From positions 1,922,001-1,986,000 of the forward strand of contig CP103021.1 in assembly GCA_024752435.1 (NCBI GenBank): DNA of 64,000 bases, in the 5' to 3' direction. The stretch's first letter is position 1. Each line of letters starts with the position of its first letter. Source of the stretch: Allantophomopsis cytisporea (taxonomy: Eukaryota > Ascomycota > Leotiomycetes > Phacidiales > Phacidiaceae). The position numbers were made by a program, and so were the translations under genes. Of the stretch, positions 1 through 11,947 are shown in pieces. Under the pieces are notes generated by a model. It ran no database searches. It saw only the letters and a list, made by a program, of their open reading frames with translations, and was not told where the DNA came from.

Positions 1-68
1 ACAGGCTGCGGTGTAGCGGAAGCAGTGGCACAAATAGTAATGAAGACAGCGGCAAATAGTGATTTCAT
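1..68 (-). CDS. N-terminus of a secreted protein, truncated by the window edge
   Basis: Read on the minus strand from an ATG at 68, the first 22 codons spell a textbook signal peptide: Met-Lys start, a hydrophobic core (SLFAAVFITICA) and a small-residue cleavage region (TASATPQP). The remainder lies left of the window, so the family cannot be named. It is too short for an ORF scan but the signal-peptide composition is hard to get by chance. Fungal small secreted proteins and cell-wall proteins often begin like this. Confidence 0.5.
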   Translation of the reverse strand, partial: MKSLFAAVFITICATASATPQP

Positions 69-2019
69 CTTTGTAAAATGAAGTGAAATAATGGGGAAAA
101 GATTCGAGTATGATGGTGTACGCTGAATAGAAAGTGAACTCAGTGAGCTGTTAGACATATTTATATCTCCAAGTATGAAGTCCCTTTCACTTTAACGTGG
201 GCACAACGAGAATGACAGGCTAATACAACACGGCTAACAGCCGCATATTAGGTTATTTTATTCAAGTGACATTTTCAAACTTTGTGACAATTCTATGAGC
301 TAGATCGCTGTCTCTATGCAGTAATCCCTAGACTGTAACCTCGTATTGAGATCTCAGCGCGACCACTGTTGTGGTTAAATTGTTTAGAGAGCTGCTCCAC
401 TTTTATTTACCTTATCCGTTTTGCCTTACCAGATTTGCCTTTATCCAGTCTCAAGTTAGCGACTAGCAACATCTGTATTGATTCCGTGTCAATGAAACCT
501 TGCAAAGTATGATAAAAGGCGAAGCTATAATGTACTTAGTGAGAGACATTGAGAGGCAAAAGTTGAGTGTAGATCACAAGATAAGTTGATCTTGTAGCTT
601 CGAGATAGAATTGGCCAAATATCGAATGAGTTCATCTACGATATGATGTCTCATATCTCTCGAGCCCTTGGCTCTGTTGTGTAAATTGACTGCCAAATTG
701 AAATGATAATACCTACGACTATGACGTGGCTACACAACAAAGCTTAAGCTACCCCACCTAAAATAGGCATAAAACTTTAAAGATAGTTTTCACCATTTGC
801 CGTACAAACCCCTACCATTTTATGTAATCTATATTAGAATTTACCGGAAGAGTGCCGTTCTCAGAAACCAGGGAACTGAATAGATTGGATAGTCGAGAAT
901 ATAATAGCTTCCTCTAGTAGAACTTTAGACCTATAAGTTATGCAGAAATCTATTAAGTCCCGCAGTCATAACATTCCGTTTTCTATTTTCGATTTCACGA
1001 TATTGCTATGCACGTAAATTGGATTCCGAGAACCTTATCGACAATCACATTAGTTGTTAATCTTATTACATTGAATTTGATCGATACAAGTATCGGAAGA
1101 CAATCAGAATTACATTCTTTAACTATCATTTTTTTTTTCGCATCTACGAGGCAATCACCTATCAGAGAGAAGAGTACATATGTTTAAAGTCCAATTTTGT
1201 AATTCGACGCCATAAGTTGACAAAAAGTGAGCAATCTTTAAAACTAAATCGATAGTAAGCTATCTTGTTCAATATTATTTCGAACACTTGAAATCCAACA
1301 GCCACTATAATGGGTCAAATCCTACAAAGGCGTTCGACACATATTGGATTGCGTACGCATACATATCCGGCACCAAAAGCAGCATTACGGTAACACCCAT
1401 CGCGCCTCTCCTATTGAGCCTGGAGTCACGTGAATCGCGGTGGCCACCTGCTTTCTAGGTATGCTTCCGCAGCTCCCCGGCAGCTGCCAGCCACTGAAAG
1501 ACCCTGTATTTAGAGGCACAGACTCTGCTGAAGGCGGTGTTCATGAAAAGTAAATATTTACGGTGCTTTCGATGAGATGGCCTATACGGAAAGCGTAACG
1601 GTGCGATGACTAGCATATCAGGCTGCTGCATCTCTCGACATTCATTAGGACTTTCATTGGTGTAGGCTAAAGCAAGATCTGATAGTAGCATTAGACGAAA
1701 TGTGTTGTATATGCATCATCAATGCATGAGAGAATTCGTGGCGCACCTGTCATAGCAATTTAAATGATGACTGCCTCGCAAATTCTATCACACCCTGGTA
1801 CATGTTCAATTGTCAGCTGAAAACCCCATAAGCGCAAAATGGGAAGGCTTCTCAACCGTCTTCTCAAATTCATCCCCAAATCTAATTTGTACGAGATTAT
1901 GGTTTACTGTCAGCATCTTATAAGATAAGTAAGTACCCCATATATCATGACATAGTTGATAATGCTTACGAAAGATGAAAATTCAATTTGGCAGTCGAAC
2001 TTTTCTTGCCAGGCTGACA
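69..2019. other. Intergenic region, no gene seen
   Basis: AT-rich sequence with scattered stop codons in all frames. A CACGTG E-box-like palindrome sits near 1427. The one ORF over 60 codons (1455-1691, minus) has no recognisable motif and is probably chance. The right part should contain the NLR gene promoter. Confidence 0.5.
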
Positions 2020-5000
2020 ATGGCGACGACACCTCGTTCACTTACCCACGCGGACTACACAGTGGGATGGATATGCGCTCTCCCAAGTCCAGAGTTGGTG
2101 GTTGCTAGTGCAATGCTGGACGAAGAACACCCGACACTCCCAGCCGCTGGTTTCCACGATACAAACATCTATCAACTTGGAAGAATGGGAACCCATAACA
2201 TTGTGATTGCTTGTCTACCCGCGGAGAATACGGGCAAGGTTTCCGCTGCTATTGTAGCAAAAGATATGCTACGAAGCTTCAAAGCTATTAGATTCGGCTT
2301 GATGGTTGGTATTGGTGGCGGAGCGCCTTGGTACAATTTTAAGAGAAAGAAACATACCTATGATGAAGGTCACGATCATGAAATTGAGGAATCTGATGAA
2401 GAAGGTTCAAAGAACATGAAAGATGTCAGACTTGGAGATGTTGTGGTCAGTCTTCACTCGAAGACCACAGACGCTGTCGTACAGTACGATTTTGGCAAGT
2501 CTATGCAAGAAAAAGAATTCAGCCCCACGGGCAGACTCAACAAGCCACCCAACATAGTGTTGGGTGCAATCTCTGGGCTTCAGGGTATTCATGAAAGGAA
2601 GGGACACAAGATACTTGACTTTCTGTCCGAAATGCTGGCAAAGAATCCGCGCCTCGATAGGAAGAAGTATCAACGTACATATTTGGGACAAGACCAGCTT
2701 TTTAAGTCGGATGTGGTCCATGGGGATGAAGAAAGGTCGTGCAACATATGTTGCGATATATCAAATCTTGTGGAAAGGAACCAACGGAAAGACACGTTCC
2801 CGGTAATACATTATGGAACTATTGGGTCAGCAGATCAGGTAATGAAAGATGCAACCTTAAGAGACAAGTGGGCACATAGGGAGAACATTATTTGTTTCGA
2901 AATGGAAGCTGCAGGTTAGTGGAAAGTGAACCTTCAAAAAATAGTTGTATATATTGAAGTTTCAACAGGATTGATGGACTCATTTCCATGCATAGTCATT
3001 CGAGGAATTTGTGACTATGCTGATTCGCATAAGAACAAGATCTGGCAGCCGTATGCTGCAGCAGCAGCAGCAGCATACGCTAAGGAACTTCTCTACATCA
3101 TACCCGGACAATCTATTACGGACTTAATTCCGATTGAACTTGGTACGTAATTGCTGATGTTTCAACTTTACTTACGACAATACTTGCCGATGTCCTAGTA
3201 GGAGTATAGTATGATTGATTGCCTGTATGCGTGTGCTAACTATATACGTATTCATATCAAAAGATATTAATCAAATAACTAGCGTCGCTGATCAATATTT
3301 GAAATGTTGATAATGAAAAACAAAGTTGAAATCTCAAACGCTGACTATAATTAAAATAGCTAAAGCACAAGTCGTGAATGAAATAGACAAGTGGCACCAA
3401 AAAGACAAGGAAGAGAAATGTCTTCAATCATTCCGTACTACGCACTATGAGATCCAGAAGAACTTGAACCCGGAAAGGGAGCCTAAAACCTGTCTCTGGT
3501 GCTTACATGATGAAAGGTTTCTAAACTGGCGTGATACGGCAACTTCTTGTTTGCTTTGGGTAACAGCAGATCCCGGTTGTGGAAAATCCGTACTTTCACG
3601 AGCACTCGTCGATGAGCGGCTATTTCACTCGGTTCCATATGATACAACGATATGCTATTTTTTCTTCAAGGATACTTCTGATACACAGCGAAGCTGCACC
3701 TCTGCTTTTTCGGCCTTGCTGCATCAGCTCTTCAAGTCTGACGCTGAGAACAAGCTCATTAGACACGCGCTTCGGGATTTTAGAGAAAACAAAGAAATGA
3801 TTTCCAAGAATTTCGAAATCATGTGGAATATTGTGAAGAGAATTTCTCTGGATCCAGCATGTGGCAAGATTGTTTTTTTGTTGGATGCTTTCGATGAGTG
3901 CTACAGCTCGGAGCAGGAACACCTGATCACGAAGCTACAAAGTCTTGAGCAATTGCATTTGCGCTCTGGGATTGCTAACAATCTCAAGTTCTTCATTACA
4001 AGTCGTCCCTATTGGAATATTGAGCAACGATTTCAAGATCTCGTTAAAGAGACTCCCAGTATTCGACTACAAGGGGAGGATCAATCAGAGACCCTCCGTG
4101 CAGAGATAGATCATGTTATTGGAGTTCAAGTGTCTCGATTAAGCGGTCAGACAGTTAACCCAAGAGCAAAAGAACAACTTCTGAAGAAGCTTCTAGAAGT
4201 TGAAAACCGAACCTACTTATGGTTACACCTTGTCATGAACATCATTAAGTCAATGCCAAGAATTTCCACAGCAAACATCAGCGACATCCTCGAAAAATTA
4301 CCTGTCACCGTTGAGCTGGCTTATGATTCTATACTAGCGAGGAGCGCTAACAGAGATAATGCTGAGAAGCTTCTCCATATCGTGGTTGGAGCAGAAAGGC
4401 CGCTGTCCTTAAAGGAGATTGGCATTGCACTTTATATCACCGAAGAGACTAGAGTCTACGAAGATCTTGAAATTCAAGAGGATGACAAACTCAAGGTTAC
4501 AATTAGGGATCTTTGCGGTCTTTTCGTCAGCGTTGTTGATGGCAAAGTCTTTCTGATTCATCGAAATGCAAAAGAATACCTTGTTATGCGTCCAGAATAT
4601 TGTGTGAATTCTACTGGATCATGGAAATATTCTCTAGCTACTGAGATGTCAAATCTCATTCTGACGCGGTGTTGTCTTTGGTATCTGCTGCTCAGCGAGT
4701 TTGCATCTCACCAGATAACAATTCAAGATGCGCGCAAGTACGCGGAAGAAGAAAGTACTCCTAATTTCGAGCAATGTCTGATTAAGTACCCATTCTTATC
4801 TTACGCTTCCCAGAATTGGACCGTTCATTTTGAAAAGGCAGAAACTGCAGACGAGACTACAGTTAGATTGGGTCTCGCTATTTGCAATAATTATTCGAAT
4901 CATTTGATGACATGGGTAGGCTCTTGGTGGAGGTATCATAGCAAGCATGGCGATCGCTTTCCTATAAGCTTTCCCTCTTTATTTATACTTGTTCGTCACG

Positions 5001-5677
5001 GAGTTGGTGCGATCATACAGTTTTTGGAGTTTCCAGAAGACATAACAGACCATTTGAGACGAACACCACTGTCTTGGGCTGCTGAAGGGGGCCATCAGGA
5101 AGTAGTGAAGCTGCTACTGGATAGAGGGGCTGATGTCGACTTTAGAGATAAGAATAATTGGACACCACTATTATGGGCATCGAAGAGCGGACATCGAGCA
5201 GTAGCAGAGCTACTACTCGATAAAGGTGCCGAAGTCGATTCTAAAGACAATTATGGGCGGACGCCGCTTTTGTTCGCATCAAAAGAAGGGCATCCAGGAA
5301 TAGTAGAGCTACTACTTAAAAGGGGGGCTATAGTCGACTTCAAAGACAAGGCTGGCCAGAAGTTACTATTATGGGCATCACAAAGAGGTCACATAGAAGT
5401 AGCAGAGTTACTTCTCGATAGAGGAGCTGATGTCAACTCTATTGATGAACTTGGCTGGACGCCACTGTTGTTTGCATCTGAAGGAGGGCATCTAGCAGTA
5501 GTGGAGCTACTCCTTGATAGAGGGGCTGAAATCGACTCTAAACATAAACACAGCGGGTCACCCTTATCATGGGCATCGAGGAGAGGGCATCTAGCAGTAA
5601 TAGAGCTGCTATTAGCCAAGAGGAATGCAGTTGAAGGTGTTGATAGTATTAGCTCGAAAAGACGAAAAACCAACTAA
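2020..5677 (+). CDS. NLR-type protein: nucleoside phosphorylase-NACHT-ankyrin repeats
   Basis: Exons 2020-2914, 2969-3142 and 3360-5677 join in phase to give 1128 aa. The second intron ends with a CTGAC branch site and TAG. Residues 1-355 are a PNP/UDP-phosphorylase-like domain (opening HADYTVGWICALP, glycine-rich VGIGGGAPW, and CFEMEAAG across the first junction). A NACHT NTPase follows, with Walker A ADPGCGKS at about 426-433 and Walker B IVFLLDAFDE at about 527-536. The C-terminus from about residue 915 has six ankyrin repeats of 33 aa. In the family, the N-terminal domain acts as effector and the repeats as ligand sensor in fungal immunity or allorecognition; the role here is inferred. 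An in-frame ATG at 1975 would add 15 residues; 2020 is preferred because MATT directly precedes the conserved domain. Confidence 0.9.
5047..5640 (+). repeat. Six tandem 99-bp ankyrin-coding repeats
   Basis: The 3' end of the NLR gene is six consecutive 33-codon units, each with a TPLLWAS-GH core followed by VAELLLDRGA. Units 2-6 have the same length with no insertions, and several core stretches are almost the same between units. This regularity fits fungal NLR repeats that expand, contract and recombine. Confidence 0.8.
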
Positions 5678-6769
5678 ATATCCTTGGGGCGAGGAAGAAT
5701 TGATTTTTATAACGCCGAAGCTTCATTATCTATTACTTACAGTAAAGTCTTCTCTATGTCATTGTCAACATATGTGGTCAATTTACATACCTCACTTCGG
5801 TGCGAGTATACAAAGTGAATGATTCACTGATTACCGGATTGGGCGGCACCGCACCATTACGTACCATTAAAATAACTACAGAACAGAATTCTGCTCCATC
5901 TCTCCTTCAATCAATTCGGTACCTGGATCTGCTACACACGCAGTACCGTGTATCGTGACAGTCATTACATAGAGGCTGACTACAATGATTATGCGAATCT
6001 ATCTCTAATGCCTTGATACACATATGGTATATCCGTTTCCCACGTGTACATCGTGTTCTGCCTCTTCCTATATTCTCCATCTCTATATCTACTACTCCCG
6101 GCTATCTCCCCTTCCGCTTTACTATAATTCTCTTCGTATGCTTGTTTATATTGGTAAACGTATATGTATATATAGATGTACGTCCAGGAATTGATAGTTC
6201 CATTGCCATTCAATAATTACAAAATATAACTGCTCTGTAACTATATATGAGTATCTGTTCCGTTAGTTTATACTGATTCCGTGACTATGAAGGCAGGTAT
6301 GTCATATTTATGAGTTACTACGTGGGGTCTAAAACCAATAGTTAGCTTTCATGCCGATATATAAAATGTCCAGACGCTTGAGGATATCCACATTTGATTG
6401 GTAATGAGTAGTTGAGGTATGAACTTCTTTGGGCCTACTACATAAGACTGACAAATTGCCCCCAACTTATGGGCTGTAGAGGTGTCCCTCCTAGGTTACT
6501 GCTGATCTATTCACATGCGTGCACAGATCGCATTACCAATATCTCGCATAGGCATTAGGCGTGTCCTTCGACACTCTTACTTTACAACGATCAAACTTAA
6601 CTACACTCTTACAACTTTGATATTATACTACATATTATTGAAGCATTTACAAGTATCCACAATTCCTGGGCTATCAGCAAGTGCTAGAATTCTGTCACCT
6701 ACTCGCACGCCTCTTCACTCGACGGCTTCCTCAATTCCCTCCCCGCTTTCTTTGGGGTTGGTCTCCGTC
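5678..6769. other. Intergenic region with TA-rich stretches
   Basis: About 1.1 kb between the NLR and hydrolase genes. It includes a TA-rich stretch near 6140-6180. An ATG at 6515 is in frame with the following gene, but the leader it would add is low-complexity and unlike coding sequence. No other gene is visible. Confidence 0.4.
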
Positions 6770-7989
6770 ATGAGCAGCTATTCCTGCACCACCCATGTCA
6801 AGCCTGGTGCGGTGCCAGATAACGCCAAAGCACATCATATCAAGAACAAGAGCGGCCAGACGGTTCGTTTCGAGAACCCCTTTCCGTCATATGGCTGGAA
6901 GGATGTTTCACTTCTAAAAGCAGGATTTATTTTCTTTCGGTGCGTTATATATATCCAACTTTTCCGTGTTCTTCTGCTGACATTTCGATTTCTAGCTATC
7001 GCGCCCAAGGCAAACTCCCCGTGCCTACCACATCTAATCCGCAGATTCCCACCGTCCCCGTGAGCTTTCTACAGTCACGCGCCGCCAGCAGCTCCCTACG
7101 CACGACTTGGCTAGGCCATGCAAGTTGTTTTGTCGAGTTTCCATCTGGCTTGCGCGCCTTATTTGACCCGGTCTTTGAAGAGCGCTATAGTTCAATTGGA
7201 CCCAAGCGATTCACACAAGCAGCCTGCAATCCGAACGGTTTCCCTGCCCTTGATGCCGTCTTTATCAGCCACAATCACCCCGATCACCTCTCGTATACAA
7301 CCGTAAAGGAAATCGTTAGTGTGTACCCGCGCGTTCATTTTTTCGTTGGCTTGGGGTCAGCGAAGTGGTTCCACGATAGCGGTATTCATGCAGTGACGGA
7401 GATGGACTGGTGGGATGATACTGAAGTGATCCTGGATCGCGAGACGATGACGAGCTTTGAGGTCGACTCTGAGGAGACGAAGTTGGAGCGCATCTCAGCT
7501 AGAGTCTCGTGCCTCCCCAGCCAACACGGTTCAATGCGGACTCCACTCGACAAAGATTGCTCACTGTGGGCATCCTGGGCTGTCACATCGGGTGCCAAGT
7601 CTGTGTGGTTTGCCGGTGATACAGGATACCGAAATGTACCGGAGGGCATTGAGGAACTTGGACCAGGCTTTGACAAACTTCCACGAAACCCGCAATTCGC
7701 AGAGATTGGGGACTTACGAGGTCCGTTCGATCTAGGGCTGATTCCGATTGGGGCATATCATCCACGTTTTATGTACAGCCCAGTACATGCCAGCCCCTAC
7801 GACGCTGTCGAGATCTTTCAAGATACGAAATGTAAGATGGCCCTGGGGATTCATTGGGGTACATGGGCATTGACGAGCGAGCCTGTAGAGGAGCCCCCGG
7901 AAAAGCTCAAGGAGGCGTTGAAAATCAAGGGTCTTCCCCAGAATGGAATCTTTGATGTATGGGCTGTTGGTGAAAGTCGTGAATTCTGA
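6770..7989 (+). CDS. NAPE-PLD-like metallo-beta-lactamase-fold hydrolase
   Basis: Exons 6770-6939 and 6996-7989 (56-bp intron, TCTAG acceptor, phase 2) give 387 aa. The zinc motif HNHPDH at about residue 149 opens the metallo-beta-lactamase core, preceded by WLGHASCFVEF. WFAGDTGY and a late GIHWGTW supply further conserved metal-site segments. This arrangement is typical of N-acyl-phosphatidylethanolamine phospholipase D-like proteins (UlaG/NAPE-PLD branch), which hydrolyse phosphodiester or related bonds with two metal ions. No signal peptide or membrane segment is obvious from the 6770 start. The ATG at 6515 could extend it by 85 residues; I prefer 6770 because the leader is not protein-like. 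The physiological substrate cannot be read from sequence. Confidence 0.85.
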
Positions 7990-8250
7990 GCCTTTGATAG
8001 CTGTGAAAGAGCATAGGGAAGAAGTAAAGAGAAAGAAGATATAAGAAATGATGAAACAGCTGAAACATAAACTAAATTTAATAGTAAATACAGTTTAACG
8101 TGACTGTTGGGGAAGTTTATACGAGATTAGCTTATAGCTTAAGGCCTTCTCCACAATCTTGTTATTGGTGTTCGTGCGAAGTACCCAGCGGTGGTCAGAG
8201 AAAGTGAGCTGTAATATGATAGTTACTTGTAATTATATACCATCTCCACT

Positions 8251-9399
8251 TCAGACAAACCTGACTTCAGGATATGCTGCATCATCGGTCTTTAGTAAGG
8301 AACTTTCTATTCCACTAGCTATGAAACCGACGAAAGCCGCGACATAAGCCCCTACAATATCAAAACACCTGAAACCATCCAGCGTGCCTATCGAATTCAT
8401 CAGTCCATTTGGTAATCCATCCATATCCAACTTTAATAGTTTGGCCAGCAGAGGCCAATCCGAAAATGAGTAATGCCTGGTGTTCGCCAAGTTTATCTCT
8501 ACTTTCCAATCTGCCAGAAGAAACCAAATGTCACCCCAACTCGGATCTTTGGTATTCCAATAGGTGTGCTCTGATACACCAAACATCAGAAATGGCCTGC
8601 TGAGACCTTGTTGAACCACTGGTCCAACAAATGCACCGTCGAGATTCAGTCCACCTATGATGCGAGGATCAGTAAGCATGGCAGCAGCGGCGGTAGCGCC
8701 GCCGATGGAGTGTCCGAACATCGTGATATTCGGACCTTTGAAGCCACTAGGTAGGATCGTCAAGTTGGAAAGCTGGTCAATAACGAAGCTAACGTCTTGT
8801 GATCGGGTACTAACGACAAGAGGAAGTTGACTTGGATCACTAATGTTTCCAAGTATTATAGAGCCATCTGGAAACTCGACAATATCAACATCGTAAGGGT
8901 GATCGATTGTAACGACTGTGTAGCCTGTGCTTGAAAGAGATTGAGCATGAGCGCTATAGAAAAGGCGGGATGTCCCAAGAGCTGGGGAGAAGAGAACCAA
9001 AGGAAAGGTTTCTGTGCTTGGTGACCGTTGGTCGCAAGTCTGGAACTTAAGGCTTCCAAATGTCACGATAGGGATGCGCCATGTTTCGAAAACCTCGGTA
9101 TCTTCATATGTGGCCGTCGCAGGCGGCATATAGCTCTGGAGCAAAGGTGAACAATTTGATGGTATGACAGGCTGAAATATGGAGATCATGAGCTTTCGTG
9201 ATTGATTCGATTGGGCAAATGGATCGATCCGGCCATGATCAATCAGTTGGTAAGCGTTGATCGACGTTCCGTATGGTCCAATAGGCTTGGGTATGAGAAC
9301 GTCCGAAGCCACTCCAAATGAGACCAAAATCAAGCACATACAATAAAGAGGGAGCCTTTTGAGAAGCACCATACATAATCTTGAAGACATCAACATCAT
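8251..9399 (-). CDS. Secreted PAF-acetylhydrolase-like lipase/esterase
   Basis: A single-exon reading frame of 382 aa. It opens with a signal-peptide-like hydrophobic stretch (LLKRLPLYCMCLILVSFGVA). The body matches the fungal plasma PAF-acetylhydrolase-like alpha/beta hydrolases. The nucleophile elbow is GHSIGG with Ser near residue 231, the likely acid is in NLDGAF near 254, and the likely His is in RHYSFSD near 309. It probably hydrolyses short or oxidised acyl esters outside the cell. There are several candidate Met starts (9399, 9390, 9372); 9372 would give the tidiest signal peptide. The gene converges on the NAPE-PLD-like gene with about 260 bp between stops. Confidence 0.85.
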   Translation of the reverse strand: MMLMSSRLCMVLLKRLPLYCMCLILVSFGVASDVLIPKPIGPYGTSINAYQLIDHGRIDPFAQSNQSRKLMISIFQPVIPSNCSPLLQSYMPPATATYEDTEVFETWRIPIVTFGSLKFQTCDQRSPSTETFPLVLFSPALGTSRLFYSAHAQSLSSTGYTVVTIDHPYDVDIVEFPDGSIILGNISDPSQLPLVVSTRSQDVSFVIDQLSNLTILPSGFKGPNITMFGHSIGGATAAAAMLTDPRIIGGLNLDGAFVGPVVQQGLSRPFLMFGVSEHTYWNTKDPSWGDIWFLLADWKVEINLANTRHYSFSDWPLLAKLLKLDMDGLPNGLMNSIGTLDGFRCFDIVGAYVAAFVGFIASGIESSLLKTDDAAYPEVRFV

Positions 9400-10007
9400 G
9401 CGTCGAAAAAGTAAGCACGGCGTTATTAAGATAGAAAACAACTTCAGATAAAAAGCTTCCTATAAGTACTCTTGTCATCCGCTTATGGCTAGCATGACCT
9501 TCGTTAGCATAACATGTAGACTTTACCAAGGACATGCATGGTTTCAGCTGTAGCCGCAACCAGCCACAATTTCTAGACACAATGTTGCAACCAGACACAG
9601 AAGTGATATCTAATGGCTGACAAGCGCAAATTCGAGACATGCGACCCAGAAACCCTAATTGCTATTGACCAAACGACCGAAGTTCCATCCACAACAGACT
9701 TTTCTTTTACCTTTTTTACCTTCTCGATTGCCATCCCGAAAGTTAGTCACCAAGATTAGCTCTCCCAGTACCTCTTGCAAATCCTCTGGGTACAAATTCG
9801 TCGGGGAACCCAAGTAAACAGATGTTTGCAATCTGGCTGTCTTAGTATAAACACGATATTACAACTACAAATGAGATATAAATTTTCAAAGACAACAGGG
9901 TACCTGCATTGATTCAGTTAGCAGTGATTCTATATATATGGGTTGAAAGCCCTTTTTAAGCAATCCTAGTATAGGGGACAGCAGAAATCGTCGCCCTTTA
10001 GCTCTTG
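9400..10007. other. Intergenic region, no gene seen
   Basis: Upstream region of the lipase gene and 3' flank of the squalene synthase relic. The ORF at 9239-9640 on the minus strand lies largely in another frame of the lipase and shows no motif. Nothing else is recognisable. Confidence 0.4.
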
Positions 10008-11402
10008 CTAAGTCATATCATGTCGAGCTTCTATAAGGCAGACGATGCCTAATACAGGGGCTAAGCATACAGCTAGAATAATCATCATGAGTCCAGTGAT
10101 GAGCCAGGTCTTCTGGTTACCTTCAACCCGATATTAGATTCGCCTCTTACTTATGGCTGAAGGCTTAGCATCGATTTCGTCTGATCATCTTTTGCGGCTT
10201 GCAACAGACGACCATCCATGGATCTTTCAATCTGAAGAAAACAAAAAATTGCAAACATACTAGAAACATTCATCTAAGCAAGACCTTCCCACATCTATTA
10301 CAAACCTTTGAAAAAAGTTGAAATCCTCACGGTTGTTCTTCTGGTACATGCGGTGAACCTGACAATGGAAGACCTCGCATACAGTCTGAAAATTTTGGCT
10401 AAACTCGAATATCAACGGTAACGCATCTCTTTTCGTGATTTCAACTTTTCGGTGGAAGACAGCCGGATTATGGAAACATAACTTAGCGTGTCGATAGCCA
10501 TAGATTTTGAGGATGCACAGAAGTTGATTATGCTCTGCTCGCGCAACCTAACATAGGATGAACAGTCGCTCACATACCCCAGAGTGTTCAAGATTAGGTC
10601 GAAACTACAGTTCAGAACAAGCTCGAGATTCTCAGATGTGAACAGGTCTTCAAAATTATTCACTTGGTTGGACCAAAATCCCTTGGGCCAGAAACGACGA
10701 TCAGCATCATAATCTTGACGAACATTGTGAATAATGTTGCTTTTCTGCAGTACGAGCCCCATCGATTTATGCAGATGAAAACACTCTATTAAGGTTGTAT
10801 CACTCAACCAGCATCAACAAGGAGGTGAGTTAAACCTCATCGAGCACACCAGCCACGTACCAGCAGCATATATTGTGGTCTTCGACTGTCTTGACGCTAA
10901 GATCCTTGAAAGCCACTTTTCGCGCGGACTTAGCCGTGCTACTTCTCATTCAATCGGTAACGTCTTTGATGATGACCGCTTAGTAGGCAGGTTTCATAGT
11001 CTTAACTTCAGCAGCGACATTGTCGAACTGTATCAATAGTTCGTGGTCTTTCGCTTCAGCATGATTGCCGATAGAGGTCCAGCTTTTCTGCTCGAGGTAA
11101 TCCTTGAAGTCGAAGAAGCGGCTCCTTTATATTGAGAGGTATCGAGGTATTATCCCCAATTGAATCAAGGCCACGCAGTATCAGATAGAACATACCCACA
11201 AGTAACAGTAGCTAAGGGTGTAGCTCCTGAAAGACGGGGCTGAAGCTACCACCGGTCTTTTCGAGGAACTTAAAGCAGACCTTGGCTGTTTCTGGCTCGC
11301 TCTTCTTGTTTCCATCGTGTAGGGGATTATGACACAGTATCCTATCACAAACGAGAAACGCCGATCAGTAACCTTCGCATAAAGGTTGACAATGCCAACC
11401 AT
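10008..11402 (-). pseudogene. Decayed squalene synthase (ERG9-type) copy
   Basis: Pieces of squalene synthase appear in order on the minus strand but in changing frames. Near 11300-11220 is ETAKVCFKFLEKTGG then SFSPVFQELHP. Near 11200-11150 is FYLILRGLDSI. At 10807-10412 a 131-codon ORF carries GLVLQKSNIIHN, RRFWPKGFWS and REQSIINFCASSKSMAI. Near 10330 is HRMYQKNNREDFNFF, and at about 10110-10010 a hydrophobic C-terminal anchor ending at a TAG. Stops and frameshifts separate these parts, for example a TAG right after QELHP. Both aspartate-rich catalytic motifs are damaged: RGLDTIED-type reads RGLDSIGDN, and the RDYxED region reads HNVRQD. The functional sterol-pathway enzyme should therefore be elsewhere. 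The origin could be old duplication or transfer. Confidence 0.85.
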
Positions 11403-11947
11403 ACAATGTAATACAAGAATTCGGAATGAAAGCCAAGACTAAATATTGAACTAAAATTCCAAACTTATTTGGGTGAAGAGAAAAAATTATAGTTAGCACC
11501 TGTTGCGAGACTCATGATGCCGGGTGATAACGTTATATTAGACTACACTATGGCAACATGCTATATGTATATGTGCTGCCTGAATAGGATTTACCTTATA
11601 TAAAGCTCGAAGACTGCAGAAGTATTGTGGCTTGAGGCTCCTATAGTACACAGTGAGTAGCGCATTGTACTGACTCTAAGCAGACGTACAACAAGATAAG
11701 CAATTCAAGTCGTTCTCCGCATTATATATTCCATCAAGAGACATTATAATATAGAAACCTTATACTTTAAGTATTATTATTCATACTATCATTAAGCGCT
11801 CACTCTATTTTCATAAATAATGATAGTATCGCAACATATGAGTTGTATCCCGCAAGATGGAAAGTAACGATGTTGATTGATAATGTTTTCCTTCCAAAAT
11901 ACACTTAAGAAAACTTCAAGCAAATAGGAAATCCTTTTCATGTAGCT
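11403..11947. other. AT-rich intergenic region
   Basis: Strongly AT-rich sequence between the squalene synthase relic and the RBR ligase gene. No ORF or motif is recognisable. It may hold the 5' remnant of the pseudogene and the 3' flank of the ligase. Confidence 0.4.

Noticed and set aside
3057..3076. GCA microsatellite as an expansion
   Set aside because: The encoded Ala run lies where nucleoside-phosphorylase-domain NLRs normally have an Ala-rich helix.
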